From NCBI GenBank assembly GCA_002440805.1, contig DJVD01000080.1:376-18977 (forward strand): 18,602 bases of DNA, given 5' to 3'. The notes beneath the pieces were generated by a model, which saw only the letters and a list, made by a program, of their open reading frames with translations, did no database searches and was not told the DNA's origin. Shown in pieces: positions 7,983 to 14,691 of the stretch. Origin of the DNA: Chloroflexi bacterium UBA6265 (GTDB lineage Bacteria; Chloroflexota; Chloroflexia; Thermomicrobiales; UBA6265). Position numbers and translations under genes: made by a program. Positions within the stretch are counted from its first letter, which is position 1; each line of letters begins with the position of its first letter.

Positions 7983-7999
7983 CTAAGCGAGGGAAAGCA

Positions 8000-8545
8000 A
8001 TGTCGAGAATCGGAATCAAACCCATTCCCGTTCCGGGAACGGTACAGGTAGATCTTGCCAAGGGCAACGCCGTCAAGGTGAAGGGTCCCAAGGGCGAACT
8101 CAGCCAGCAGCTTTCACCTAAAGTACAGATTGTTCAGGAAGATGGACAACTGTTTGTGAAGCGTGAGAGCGAACAGCGCGAGATCAAGGCCCTTCACGGT
8201 CTCACTCGCAGCCTGCTCAACAATATGGTCGTTGGCGTAACCGATGGCTACACCAAGGTGCTCGAGATTCAAGGCGTGGGTTACCGCGCCGCGATGCAGG
8301 GCCAGAACCTGGTGCTCAATGTCGGTTACTCTCACCCCGTAAACATGGTTCCGCCGGAAGGCGTTTCCTACACGGTTGAAGGCAACAATAAGGTCTCGGT
8401 AAACGGCATCAACAAGCAGGTTGTTGGCGAAGAGGCTGCCCGAATCCGTGGTGTGCGTCCGCCGGAGCCCTACAAGGGCAAAGGTATCCGCTACCAGGGT
8501 GAATATGTGCGCCGCAAGGCTGGTAAGGCCGGTAAGGCGAAGTAA
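8000..8545 (+). CDS. rplF: 50S ribosomal protein L6
   Basis: L6 lies at the base of the L7/L12 stalk, near the sarcin-ricin loop. It is made of two duplicated alpha/beta domains; the first begins MSRIGIKPIPVPGTVQV and the second holds GYTKVLEIQGVGYRAAMQG (about 79-97). The C-terminal signature RIRGVRPPEPYKGKGIRYQGEYVRRKAGK is complete. The 181-residue length is normal. ATG 8000 follows GCGAGGGAAAG (7987-7997), part of which may be covered by the stem described for the upstream spacer. Confidence 0.98.
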   Translation: MSRIGIKPIPVPGTVQVDLAKGNAVKVKGPKGELSQQLSPKVQIVQEDGQLFVKRESEQREIKALHGLTRSLLNNMVVGVTDGYTKVLEIQGVGYRAAMQGQNLVLNVGYSHPVNMVPPEGVSYTVEGNNKVSVNGINKQVVGEEAARIRGVRPPEPYKGKGIRYQGEYVRRKAGKAGKAK

Positions 8546-8553
8546 CCCACCGG

Positions 8554-8581
8554 GCCAGTAGCGTGCTTCGGCACAGCTGGC
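8554..8581 (+). promoter_or_regulatory. UUCG-capped stem-loop, rplF-rplR spacer
   Basis: GTGC (8563-8566) pairs with GCAC (8571-8574) around TTCG, again in the C(UUCG)G context. Outside it, GCCAG (8554-8558) can pair with CTGGC (8577-8581) across an internal loop, or AGC (8560-8562) with GCT (8576-8578) across a one-base bulge. It occupies the 60-bp spacer between rplF and rplR and lacks a T-tract. Confidence 0.55.
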
Positions 8582-8605
8582 ACCTGGTGTTGATGGAGAG
8601 CTCAG

Positions 8606-8980
8606 ATGCGACTTAAGTACAGAAAACAACTGAGCCAGCGCAAGCGCCGCCACGTGCGCGTTCGCGCAAAGGTGAATGGAACTGCAGCCCGACCACGGCT
8701 GAACGTGTTCCGATCCTCGGCTCATATTTATTGCCAGGTCATTGATGATCAGCTTGGCCACACGCTTGTGGCGGCCAGTGATATCGAAGATTCGGTTCGA
8801 GAAAAGGCTGGCGAGGGTGCTACCAAAACAGCACGCTCCCGTGCGGTTGGCGAAGTGATTGCCGAGCGCGCCAAGGCAGCTGGCATCGAGGCCGTTGTGT
8901 TCGATCGTGGTGGATTCCTTTACCACGGCCGAATTAAAGCGGTTGCCGATGGCGCTCGCGAGGGTGGCTTGAAGTTCTAG
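8606..8980 (+). CDS. rplR: 50S ribosomal protein L18
   Basis: L18 binds 5S rRNA and, with L5, builds the central protuberance. The 124-residue protein opens with a basic arm ([20 protein letters not shown]), then has [20 protein letters not shown] (about 29-48), and ends with [28 protein letters not shown], the family signature. Length is standard. ATG 8606 follows GGAGAG (8595-8600). Confidence 0.98.
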   Translation: MRLKYRKQLSQRKRRHVRVRAKVNGTAARPRLNVFRSSAHIYCQVIDDQLGHTLVAASDIEDSVREKAGEGATKTARSRAVGEVIAERAKAAGIEAVVFDRGGFLYHGRIKAVADGAREGGLKF

Positions 8981-8992
8981 CCACATACCATT

Positions 8993-9027
8993 TTCCGGGG
9001 CGGCAGGCACAAGGCCGAGTTCCGGAA
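8993..9027 (+). promoter_or_regulatory. Possible stem-loop in rplR-rpsE spacer
   Basis: TTCCGG (8993-8998) can pair with CCGGAA (9022-9027), with GGC and GCC able to pair inside the 23-nt loop. TCCG (9021-9024) can alternatively pair with CGGA (9032-9035) at the rpsE ribosome binding site. Long loop and short stems make this one of the weaker structures. Confidence 0.3.
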
Positions 9028-9042
9028 GATACGGAGAAACGC

Positions 9043-9723
9043 ATGGATCGCAATCGTGATTCCCGACGTCGTAATGACGACGATCAGGTGAAAGAATTCG
9101 AGGAACGATTGGTTCGTATCAATCGTTCATCCAAGACCCACGCCGGTGGCCGCACCTTCTCCTTCGGGAGCATCATGGTGGTTGGCGATGGCAAGGGCCG
9201 GGTAGGCGTTGGCCTCGGTAAGGCAGGCGAAGTGCCGGATGCAATCCGCAAGGGCACCGAAGCAGCCAAGAAGGCCGTCATCACTGTTCCTATGGACGGT
9301 GGCACCATCCCGCATGAAGTGGAAGCCACGTTCGGCGCAAGCCGCGTGTTGCTGAAGCCCGCCAGCCCAGGTACCGGTGTGATTGCCGGTGGCGCTGTGC
9401 GTGCCGTGGTGGAAAGTGCCGGTATCCGGGACCTTCTTTCCAAGAGCCTTGGCAACAACAATCCGGTTAACGTTGTGCGCGCCACTATCCTGGCGTTGCA
9501 GATGTTGGAGAGCGAAGCCACGGTGGCTCGTCGCCGCGCGCACGTTGGCAATCTTCGCCAACCGTTCGCCCACGGTGGCCAGTCGGCCGAGGCCGGTGCT
9601 GTGAAGCGCCGCCAGCCCACGCCATTGCAGGCCCCGCAGGAGCGCAAGAGCCCACAGCGCGGTCGTGGCCCACAGAATCGCGGTCGCCGCGGTCCTGGCA
9701 CCACGTCGGAAGGGAATAACTAA
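9043..9723 (+). CDS. rpsE: 30S ribosomal protein S5 with long basic tail
   Basis: S5 sits at the mRNA entry site and influences decoding accuracy together with S4. The double-stranded RNA-binding-like domain and the second domain are intact: [20 protein letters not shown] (22-41), [22 protein letters not shown] (47-68), [23 protein letters not shown] (95-117) and [17 protein letters not shown] (136-152). At 226 residues it is about 50-60 longer than common S5 (about 165-170). The excess is a C-terminal tail, residues about 166-226, rich in Arg, Gln, Pro and Gly, which looks disordered. ATG 9043 follows GGAG (9033-9036). The stop is 2 bp before the rpmD start. Confidence 0.97.
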   Translation: MDRNRDSRRRNDDDQVKEFEERLVRINRSSKTHAGGRTFSFGSIMVVGDGKGRVGVGLGKAGEVPDAIRKGTEAAKKAVITVPMDGGTIPHEVEATFGASRVLLKPASPGTGVIAGGAVRAVVESAGIRDLLSKSLGNNNPVNVVRATILALQMLESEATVARRRAHVGNLRQPFAHGGQSAEAGAVKRRQPTPLQAPQERKSPQRGRGPQNRGRRGPGTTSEGNN

Positions 9724-9725
9724 TC

Positions 9726-9935
9726 ATGGCGAACACGCAGAAGGCCGAAGCCGGCCAGTTGCGGATCACGCTGGTGCGCAGCACCATCGGTCGTCCTGAG
9801 GATCAGAAGAATTCGGTGAAGAGTTTGGGGCTCCGCAAGGTGAACCACACCGTCATCCGCAACGACGATCCCTCGATCCGCGGAATTTGCAACAAGATCA
9901 GTCACCTCGTGTCCGTCGAGGAAGTTGCTGGCTAG
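9726..9935 (+). CDS. rpmD: 50S ribosomal protein L30
   Basis: L30 is a small 50S protein, missing in some bacterial lineages but kept here. The 69-residue protein has the core [42 protein letters not shown] (about 12-53), with an N-terminal extension of about 10 residues against the 58-60 residue forms. ATG 9726 is 2 bp after the rpsE stop, and the GGAAGG of its ribosome binding site is within the end of rpsE, so coupling is likely. Confidence 0.97.
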   Translation: MANTQKAEAGQLRITLVRSTIGRPEDQKNSVKSLGLRKVNHTVIRNDDPSIRGICNKISHLVSVEEVAG

Positions 9936-9979
9936 TAGCCTCATCGGCTGAACAGCCAACAGGAAAGTTGGGAACAACG

Positions 9980-10570
9980 ATGCCCTTGACAATAGACGAC
10001 TTGCGCCCGAATGAGGGCGCGCGTAAAGAGAGCCGTCGACTTGGTCGCGGTCACGGCAGTGGCCGTGGCAAGACCGCCGGTCGCGGCACCAAGGGTCAGA
10101 ACTCCCGCTCCGGCGGTGGTGTTCGACCCGGATTTGAAGGCGGCCAGCTGCCAATTCAGCAGCGCATGCCGTACAAGCGTGGATTCAAGAACATTTGGCG
10201 AACGCAGTGGGAAACGGTCAACGTTTCTCAGCTGGCCGAACTCGATGTGGATGGCGTGATTACGCCGGACGTGCTGGTGGAAGCCGGTCTCGTTCGCAGC
10301 ACCCGTTTCCCGGTGAAAATCCTGGGCGTGGGTGAACTGGAATCCAGCATCACCGTGCAGGCTCATGGCTTCTCCAAGGGCGCCAAGGCGATCATCGAGA
10401 ACGCTGGCGGGTCCGTAGAAGTTCTGGAGCGAAAGGACGAGTGGACATCGGCTCGCCCGCGCACTCGCCGCCATCAGCTCAACCGCGAGCTCAAGGCACT
10501 GCGCGTTGGTAAGGTGGATGGTCCCACTCGCGCTGAGGCAGTTGCCCAGCTCGAGGGCAAGGAGGCCTAG
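9980..10570 (+). CDS. rplO: 50S ribosomal protein L15 with C-terminal extension
   Basis: L15 is a late-assembly 50S protein. The N-terminal Gly/Arg/Lys-rich arm (GRGHGSGRGKTAGRGTKGQ, 22-40), GFEGGQLPIQQRMPYKRGF (51-69) and the closing AHGFSKGAKAIIENAGGSVEVLE (128-150) are diagnostic. The usual protein ends near residue 146-150; here a further 46 residues (151-196), charged and Arg-rich, follow. ATG 9980 is used because it starts the L15 homology and follows GGAAAG/GGGAA; an in-frame ATG at 9887 would lie inside rpmD. The rplO stop is 3 bp from secY, with the secY ribosome binding site inside rplO. Confidence 0.96.
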   Translation: MPLTIDDLRPNEGARKESRRLGRGHGSGRGKTAGRGTKGQNSRSGGGVRPGFEGGQLPIQQRMPYKRGFKNIWRTQWETVNVSQLAELDVDGVITPDVLVEAGLVRSTRFPVKILGVGELESSITVQAHGFSKGAKAIIENAGGSVEVLERKDEWTSARPRTRRHQLNRELKALRVGKVDGPTRAEAVAQLEGKEA

Positions 10571-10573
10571 GCG

Positions 10574-11881
10574 ATGCTTCAGGCCGTCATCAACGCATTC
10601 AAGATCCCCGAAATTCGTCGGAAGATCCTGTTTACTCTGGGCATGCTGGTGATCTTCCGATTGATCGCCAGCGTTCCCGTTCCAGGCGTGGATCGCGAAG
10701 GCATTCGCACCTATATCGAGACCAATCAGCTGCTTGGCATGCTGAACCTGTTCTCGGGCGGTGGCCTGAACAACTTCTCGATTGTGGCGCTCGGTGTGTA
10801 TCCATACATCACCGCCACCATCATCATGCAGTTGATGACGCCTATCATCCCTCGGTTGAACGAGCTTTCGCAGGAGGGTCAGCAGGGCCGAAACGTAATC
10901 GATCGATATACCCACTACATCACCCTTCCACTGGCACTGTTGCAGGGCTATGGCCAAATGCTGCTGTTCTCCAGTGACCAGGGTGGCAACCTCATCGAGA
11001 ACTTCGGGTTGTTCGATCGTGATACGTTCCTGCCAACTGCGGCACTCCTAATCACCCTGACCGCCGGCACGATGTTGCTGGTGTGGATTGGTGAGTTGAT
11101 TACCGAGAACGGGATTGGCAACGGTATTTCCGTCATCATCTTCGGCGGTATCGTGGCATCGCTCCCTGGCGCTGTGTGGGGGTTACTTACGGGCAACGAC
11201 CTGCAGACCAACTTCTTTGGGACATTCGCGTTTGCCCTCATCGGCCTCATCACCATCGTTGGTGTCGTGCTGATCAATGAAGGCCAACGGCGCATTCCGG
11301 TGCATCACGCCAAGCGGATTCGCGGCAACCGCCAGTACGGCGGTACCAACACGAATATTCCGCTGAAGGTGAACAGCGCCGGCATGATTCCGCTCATCTT
11401 CGCGGTGAGCATCATGGTGTTCCCGGGAATGGTGGCTAACTTCCTTAGCGGCTCGAATGTCGACTGGGTCCGTAGCCTGGCCGTGAACCTGAGTACGTGG
11501 TTGTCGCCGGATACGGTGCCCTACAACGTCATCTACTTCTTCATGGTGATTGGTTTCACCTTCTTCTACACCGTGGTGGTGTTCCAGCAGCAGCGCATTC
11601 CCGAATCGCTGCAGCGCCAGGGTGCATTCATCCCCGGCGTACGGCCGGGACGTAATACGGCGGTGTACCTGCAGAAGGTACTGACCCGAATCACATTCGT
11701 GGGTGCGTTGTTCCTGGGCATTATCGCGATTCTGCCCTTCATCGCATCGCGAATCACGGGTGTAGACAGCCTGCTTCTCAGCGCAACCTCACTGCTGATT
11801 GTGGTGGGTGTGGCCATCGATACAATGCGCCAGCTTGAGAGCCAGTTGATGATGCGGAACTACGAAGGCTTTATCGATTAG
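10574..11881 (+). CDS. secY: Preprotein translocase subunit SecY
   Basis: SecY is the ten-helix inner-membrane channel for Sec-dependent export and membrane insertion, working with SecE, SecG and SecA. The 435-residue length is standard. Visible marks are the first transmembrane helix at about residues 18-36, the plug region after VPVPGVDREGI with GGGLNNFSIVALGVYPYITATIIMQL (about 62-87), the ITENGIGNGISVIIF motif (about 177-191), the cytosolic loop RRIPVHHAKRIRGNRQYGG (about 239-257), and the ending RNYEGFID. ATG 10574 follows AAGGAGG (10559-10565). SecY in the spc block next to adk and map is the canonical bacterial arrangement. Confidence 0.98.
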   Translation: MLQAVINAFKIPEIRRKILFTLGMLVIFRLIASVPVPGVDREGIRTYIETNQLLGMLNLFSGGGLNNFSIVALGVYPYITATIIMQLMTPIIPRLNELSQEGQQGRNVIDRYTHYITLPLALLQGYGQMLLFSSDQGGNLIENFGLFDRDTFLPTAALLITLTAGTMLLVWIGELITENGIGNGISVIIFGGIVASLPGAVWGLLTGNDLQTNFFGTFAFALIGLITIVGVVLINEGQRRIPVHHAKRIRGNRQYGGTNTNIPLKVNSAGMIPLIFAVSIMVFPGMVANFLSGSNVDWVRSLAVNLSTWLSPDTVPYNVIYFFMVIGFTFFYTVVVFQQQRIPESLQRQGAFIPGVRPGRNTAVYLQKVLTRITFVGALFLGIIAILPFIASRITGVDSLLLSATSLLIVVGVAIDTMRQLESQLMMRNYEGFID

Positions 11882-11890
11882 TGCGAGCAA

Positions 11891-11914
11891 GGGACGGAGG
11901 CCGACCGCCGTCCC
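11891..11914 (+). promoter_or_regulatory. Stem-loop in secY-adk spacer
   Basis: GGGACGG (11891-11897) and CCGTCCC (11908-11914) make a perfect 7-bp stem with a 10-nt loop in which GG and CC can pair further. No T-tract follows. TCCC (11911-11914) could alternatively pair with GGGA (11930-11933) at the adk ribosome binding site. Confidence 0.5.
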
Positions 11915-11929
11915 ATTCTGCCGAAGGTC

Positions 11930-11936
11930 GGGAAGG
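11930..11936 (+). promoter_or_regulatory. Ribosome binding site that sets the adk start
   Basis: GGGAAGG lies 11 nt before GTG 11948, where the adenylate kinase homology begins. The alternative GTG at 11936 overlaps this purine stretch and would have no separate ribosome binding site as good as this one. Confidence 0.55.
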
Positions 11937-11947
11937 TGGTTACAACC

Positions 11948-12613
11948 GTGTACGTGATACTCATGGGCGCGCAAGGATCCGGCAAGGGTACGCAGGCCGA
12001 GCGAATTGGCCCGCAGCTCAAGCTTGTGAAGGTAGCAACTGGCGATCTCTTCCGTGCGGCCATTGCCCAGAAGTCCGAACTCGGTCTCAAGGTGCAATCC
12101 ATCATCGAAGCCGGCGACCTGGTACCCGATGAACTCACCAGCGCAATTGTGCAGGTGCGTTTGGCCCAAATCGCCGCCCAACGTAGCTCGGGCGATGATG
12201 TGGCCGGGGCCCTGTTCGATGGCTTCCCGCGTACCGAAGCGCAAGCTCGCTCGCTGGACGAGATTCTCGCCAGCCAGGGTGTTTCGCTTGATGCGGTGGT
12301 TGAAATCGATGTACCGCGCGAGAAGTTGATTGACCGCCTGAGTGGACGCCGCACGTGTGAAAACTGTGGCGCTGTGTATCACGTGGAGTCCGATCCGCCC
12401 AAGGTGGATGGGATTTGTGACAAGTGTGGTGGCAAGCTGATTCAGCGTGAGGACGATACGCCGGACGCCATTGCCCGTCGCTTGTCGCTATACGACAACT
12501 CCACCCGCCCGCTGCTCGATTACTACCGCGCCAAGGGCGTGCTGGTAACCGTGGATGGCGATCAGCATATCGACAAGGTTACGCAAGATATTCTCGCGGT
12601 GCTGCAGAAGTAG
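11948..12613 (+). CDS. adk: Adenylate kinase, zinc-LID type
   Basis: Adenylate kinase catalyses ATP + AMP to 2 ADP in the cytosol. The P-loop GAQGSGKGT is at residues 7-15, the AMP-binding TGDLFRAAI at 31-39, and DGFPRT at 91-96. The LID domain has four cysteines (137, 140, 157, 160; CENC and CDKC), the structural zinc-binding form found in many Gram-positive bacteria and others rather than the His/Ser/Asp/Thr network of E. coli. The 221-residue length is normal for the long form. GTG 11948 gives MYVILMGAQGSGKG, matching the family start; GTG 11936 would add four residues and cannot be excluded. It lies between secY and map, as in most bacteria. Confidence 0.96.
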   Translation: MYVILMGAQGSGKGTQAERIGPQLKLVKVATGDLFRAAIAQKSELGLKVQSIIEAGDLVPDELTSAIVQVRLAQIAAQRSSGDDVAGALFDGFPRTEAQARSLDEILASQGVSLDAVVEIDVPREKLIDRLSGRRTCENCGAVYHVESDPPKVDGICDKCGGKLIQREDDTPDAIARRLSLYDNSTRPLLDYYRAKGVLVTVDGDQHIDKVTQDILAVLQK

Positions 12614-12640
12614 CTGCCCATCGCAGCCCAGGAAACATTC

Positions 12641-13408
12641 ATGGCAATCACTATCAAGAGCGATCGCGACATCGAGAAAATGCAGAAAGCCGGTCACGTG
12701 GTGTCCCTGTGCCATCAGCGCATTGAAGCTGCTGTGGTGCCGGGGGTTACAACCGGTGAACTCGATGCGATCGTGGTTGATACATTGAAAGAGCACAACG
12801 CCCTCGCCAGCTTCCTTGGGTACAATGGCTTTCCGGCCAGCATCTGCGCCTCGGTAAACGAGGAGATCGTGCACGGCTTCCCGGGCACGCGGGTGTTGAA
12901 CGAAGGCGACATCATTTCCGTTGATATCGGCGCCATCGTAGATGGCTGGCATGGCGATTCGGCATGGACCTATGCCGTTGGTTCGGTTCCCGCCCAAGCT
13001 GAGAAGCTGCTGGTGGATACCGAGCACGCACTGCACCTGGCAATTGCCGAGGCCGTGCCGGGTAACCGGCTTGGGGCTATCGGCCACGCTATTGAGCAGT
13101 TCGCTGCACCTCGTGGCTACGGCATCGTCCGGGGCTACGGCGGCCACGGAATCGGTCGGCGCATGCATGAAGATCCGCATGTGCCGAATTACGGATCCGC
13201 ATCTTATGGCCCGGTGCTGCGGAAGGGCATGACCTTCGCGATCGAGCCGATGCTTAACATTGGTACAGATGAGACGCGTGTACTGAGTGACGACTGGACC
13301 GTGGTAACCGCGGACGGCAGCCTGAGTGCGCATTTCGAATACACCATTGCCATTACCGATGGCGAACCGTTGATCTTGACACCAAGGTTGACCTCGGTGG
13401 TACACTAG
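12641..13408 (+). CDS. map: Methionine aminopeptidase, type I
   Basis: This enzyme removes the initiator methionine from nascent proteins at the ribosome exit. All metal and catalytic ligands of the pita-bread fold are present: His78, Asp95, Asp106, His169, Glu202 and Glu233, in the contexts EEIVHGFPG, VDIGAIVDGWHGDSA, GHGIGRRMHEDP, AIEPMLN and AHFEYTIAIT. The 255 residues and lack of an N-terminal zinc domain fit type Ia. ATG 12641 is 27 bp after adk, with CCAGGAAAC upstream. A promoter-like element lies in its last codons. infA would normally come next but is absent. Confidence 0.98.
   Translation: MAITIKSDRDIEKMQKAGHVVSLCHQRIEAAVVPGVTTGELDAIVVDTLKEHNALASFLGYNGFPASICASVNEEIVHGFPGTRVLNEGDIISVDIGAIVDGWHGDSAWTYAVGSVPAQAEKLLVDTEHALHLAIAEAVPGNRLGAIGHAIEQFAAPRGYGIVRGYGGHGIGRRMHEDPHVPNYGSASYGPVLRKGMTFAIEPMLNIGTDETRVLSDDWTVVTADGSLSAHFEYTIAITDGEPLILTPRLTSVVH
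13376..13406 (+). promoter_or_regulatory. Promoter-like element in the 3' end of map
   Basis: A perfect -35 consensus TTGACA (13376-13381) and a -10-like TACACT (13401-13406, four of six matches) are 19 bp apart; the -10 is preceded by TGG (13398-13400), i.e. an extended TGn -10. Transcription would start near 13413, about 100 nt before rpmJ, and would serve rpmJ-rpsM-rpsK-rpoA-rplQ. The 19-bp spacer is at the long limit, which the extended -10 could offset. Part of the match is imposed by map codons (Leu-Thr for TTGACA). Confidence 0.5.
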
Positions 13409-13414
13409 CTATTC

Positions 13415-13441
13415 GTGGCGCTTGTCTTGGGCAAGCGCTAT
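13415..13441 (+). promoter_or_regulatory. Stem-loop upstream of rpmJ
   Basis: GCGCTTG (13418-13424) pairs perfectly with CAAGCGC (13432-13438) around a 7-nt loop, and TG/GT wobbles can lengthen the stem to 13415-13441. If the promoter in the end of map is real, this hairpin would lie within a few bases of the transcript 5' end, a position known to protect mRNAs. No T-tract, so not a clear terminator. Confidence 0.5.
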
Positions 13442-13515
13442 CCGCGTGTGCGTGGGCCGCAAATAGATTTTGGCGGAATCGTGCGCAACGCGACAGGATG
13501 TAGGGAGCAGGTAGT

Positions 13516-13629
13516 ATGAAAGTTTCGGCATCTGTGAGTAAACGGTGCGAAAAGTGCCGCATTATTCGCCGAAAAGGCATCGTGCGGGTTATCTGCACAA
13601 ATCCCCGGCACAAGCAGCGCCAGGGCTAA
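13516..13629 (+). CDS. rpmJ: 50S ribosomal protein L36, zinc type
   Basis: L36 is the smallest 50S protein and binds one zinc ion. The reading frame from ATG 13516 to TAA 13627-13629 encodes 37 residues starting [21 protein letters not shown] and ending [13 protein letters not shown]. The ligands Cys11, Cys14, Cys27 and His32 (CEKC ... C-x4-H) are all present, so it is the zinc-binding form. GGGAG (13503-13507) is 8 nt upstream. It normally follows infA; here it follows map after a 107-bp spacer with a promoter-like element and a stem-loop. Confidence 0.97.
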   Translation: MKVSASVSKRCEKCRIIRRKGIVRVICTNPRHKQRQG

Positions 13630-13649
13630 CTGTTAGGCGGTTCGGTTTA

Positions 13650-13663
13650 CCAGCTGCTGCTGG
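13650..13663 (+). promoter_or_regulatory. Short stem-loop in rpmJ-rpsM spacer
   Basis: CCAGC (13650-13654) pairs with GCTGG (13659-13663) around a TGCT loop, within a 69-bp spacer. Five base pairs only; may be chance. Confidence 0.25.
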
Positions 13664-13698
13664 GCTTGAGATCGAATCGCGATGTTTGAGAGGATCGT

Positions 13699-14067
13699 AT
13701 GGCACGTATTTCGGGCGTCGATCTCCCTCGTGAGAAGCGGGTAGAGATCGCACTAACCTATATTTTTGGTATCGGCCTGTACACCAGCCAGCAAATATTG
13801 GCTGAAACTGGTGTGAATCCGGATACCCGCGTTCGGGACCTTACGGATGAGGAATCCAACCGACTGCGTGAGGTAATCGATCGCGATTACCGCGTGGAAG
13901 GTGACCTTCGTCGCGAAGTTTCCATGAATATTAAGCGCCTCATGGATATCGGTTCGTACCGTGGTTTGCGGCATCGCCGTGGCCTGCCGCTTCGCGGCCA
14001 GCGCACACGCACCAATGCCCGCACCCGACGTGGTCCGAAGCGAGCGGTTAGCAGAAGCAAGAAGTAG
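13699..14067 (+). CDS. rpsM: 30S ribosomal protein S13
   Basis: S13 lies at the top of the 30S head, touches the P-site tRNA and forms bridges to the 50S subunit. The 122-residue protein starts [26 protein letters not shown] and ends with [30 protein letters not shown], both diagnostic. The helix-two-turn-helix after GIG reads [19 protein letters not shown], with Leu where many bacteria have Arg or Lys. Length is normal. ATG 13699 follows GAGAGGA (13687-13693). An unusually long structured spacer of 98 bp separates it from rpsK. Confidence 0.97.
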   Translation: MARISGVDLPREKRVEIALTYIFGIGLYTSQQILAETGVNPDTRVRDLTDEESNRLREVIDRDYRVEGDLRREVSMNIKRLMDIGSYRGLRHRRGLPLRGQRTRTNARTRRGPKRAVSRSKK

Positions 14068-14070
14068 GTG

Positions 14071-14152
14071 TTGGAGCCCCGTGTGGTGGAGGTGGGCTGT
14101 GTCCCATCAATGATCTCACCGGGTTGCTCCAGTTAATTTGGTTCGTATGGAG
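14071..14152 (+). promoter_or_regulatory. Structured leader before rpsK, possible anti-SD switch
   Basis: TGGAGC (14072-14077) pairs with GCTCCA (14126-14131), followed inward by CCC/GGG (14078-14080 with 14121-14123), GGTG/CACC (14085-14088 with 14117-14120) and an internal hairpin GTGGG/CCCAT (14092-14096 with 14103-14107). The same CTCCA (14127-14131) is also complementary to TGGAG (14148-14152), the core of the rpsK ribosome binding site. The two pairings are mutually exclusive, the layout of a translational switch. No known ribosomal-protein leader class is recognised. Confidence 0.5.
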
Positions 14153-14165
14153 GTAAAACGTACAC

Positions 14166-14576
14166 ATGTCCGAACGACGTGCTGGAAAAAAGGGAACTGC
14201 TGGTCGCGTGCGGCGAAGAGACCGGAAGAACATCCCCCGAGGTAAGGCCTACATCAAGGCCACATTCAACAACACCATCGTCACCCTTACCGATCCGAAC
14301 GGGAATGTGATTGCATGGTCGAGCGCTGGCGCAAATGGTTTCAAGGGCTCCCGCAAGAGCACGCCGTTTGCCGCCCAGATGACCGCGGAAGCCGCCGCTC
14401 GTCGTGCCCAGGAGCATGGCCTGCGACAGGTGGATGTGTATGTAAAGGGCCCGGGTTCGGGCCGCGAGATGGCGATTCGTTCGTTGCAGGCCGCAGGTGT
14501 GCAGGTGGTTTCTATCACTGACACAACCCCGATCCCGCACAACGGTTGCCGACCGCCGAAGCGACGCCGCGTTTAG
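14166..14576 (+). CDS. rpsK: 30S ribosomal protein S11
   Basis: S11 is a platform protein near the Shine-Dalgarno/anti-Shine-Dalgarno helix. The 136 residues hold the very conserved [30 protein letters not shown] (about 26-55), [20 protein letters not shown] and the ending [41 protein letters not shown]. The N-terminal 20 residues form a basic arm. ATG 14166 follows TGGAGG (14148-14153) by 12 nt. rpsD usually comes next; it is absent and a 115-bp spacer leads to rpoA. Confidence 0.98.
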   Translation: MSERRAGKKGTAGRVRRRDRKNIPRGKAYIKATFNNTIVTLTDPNGNVIAWSSAGANGFKGSRKSTPFAAQMTAEAAARRAQEHGLRQVDVYVKGPGSGREMAIRSLQAAGVQVVSITDTTPIPHNGCRPPKRRRV

Positions 14577-14647
14577 TTCGATTCCATGCCGGCCGGAACT
14601 CTGGTGCGGCAAGATATCGATGTTGATAGAGAATTGAACACACCAAC

Positions 14648-14665
14648 CCGCGACAGTGGTCGCGG
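14648..14665 (+). promoter_or_regulatory. Stem-loop in rpsK-rpoA spacer
   Basis: CCGCGAC (14648-14654) and GTCGCGG (14659-14665) form a perfect 7-bp stem with a 4-nt loop (AGTG), 11 nt before the rpoA ribosome binding site. No T-tract. The rest of the 115-bp spacer shows no remnant of rpsD that I can recognise. Confidence 0.5.
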
Positions 14666-14676
14666 CACGGTTACAC

Positions 14677-14683
14677 GAGGAGG
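14677..14683 (+). promoter_or_regulatory. Strong ribosome binding site fixing a TTG start for rpoA
   Basis: GAGGAGG lies 8 nt before TTG 14692 (11 nt before a second TTG at 14695). No ATG is found near the start of the RpoA homology, and an in-frame GTG at 14656 lies in the loop of a stem-loop without a ribosome binding site of its own. Confidence 0.7.
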
Positions 14684-14691
14684 CGAATCGC

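Noticed and set aside
8114..9010. A 298-codon minus-strand frame opposite rplF and rplR
   Set aside because: Shadow frame spanning two well-defined genes and their spacer.
9941..10957. A 338-codon minus-strand frame opposite rplO and secY
   Set aside because: Shadow frame; the plus-strand genes are certain and the translation resembles nothing known.
13388..13406. TTGACC as the -35 box of the promoter-like element in map
   Set aside because: Only 7 bp from the -10-like sequence; TTGACA at 13376 gives the workable 19-bp spacing.
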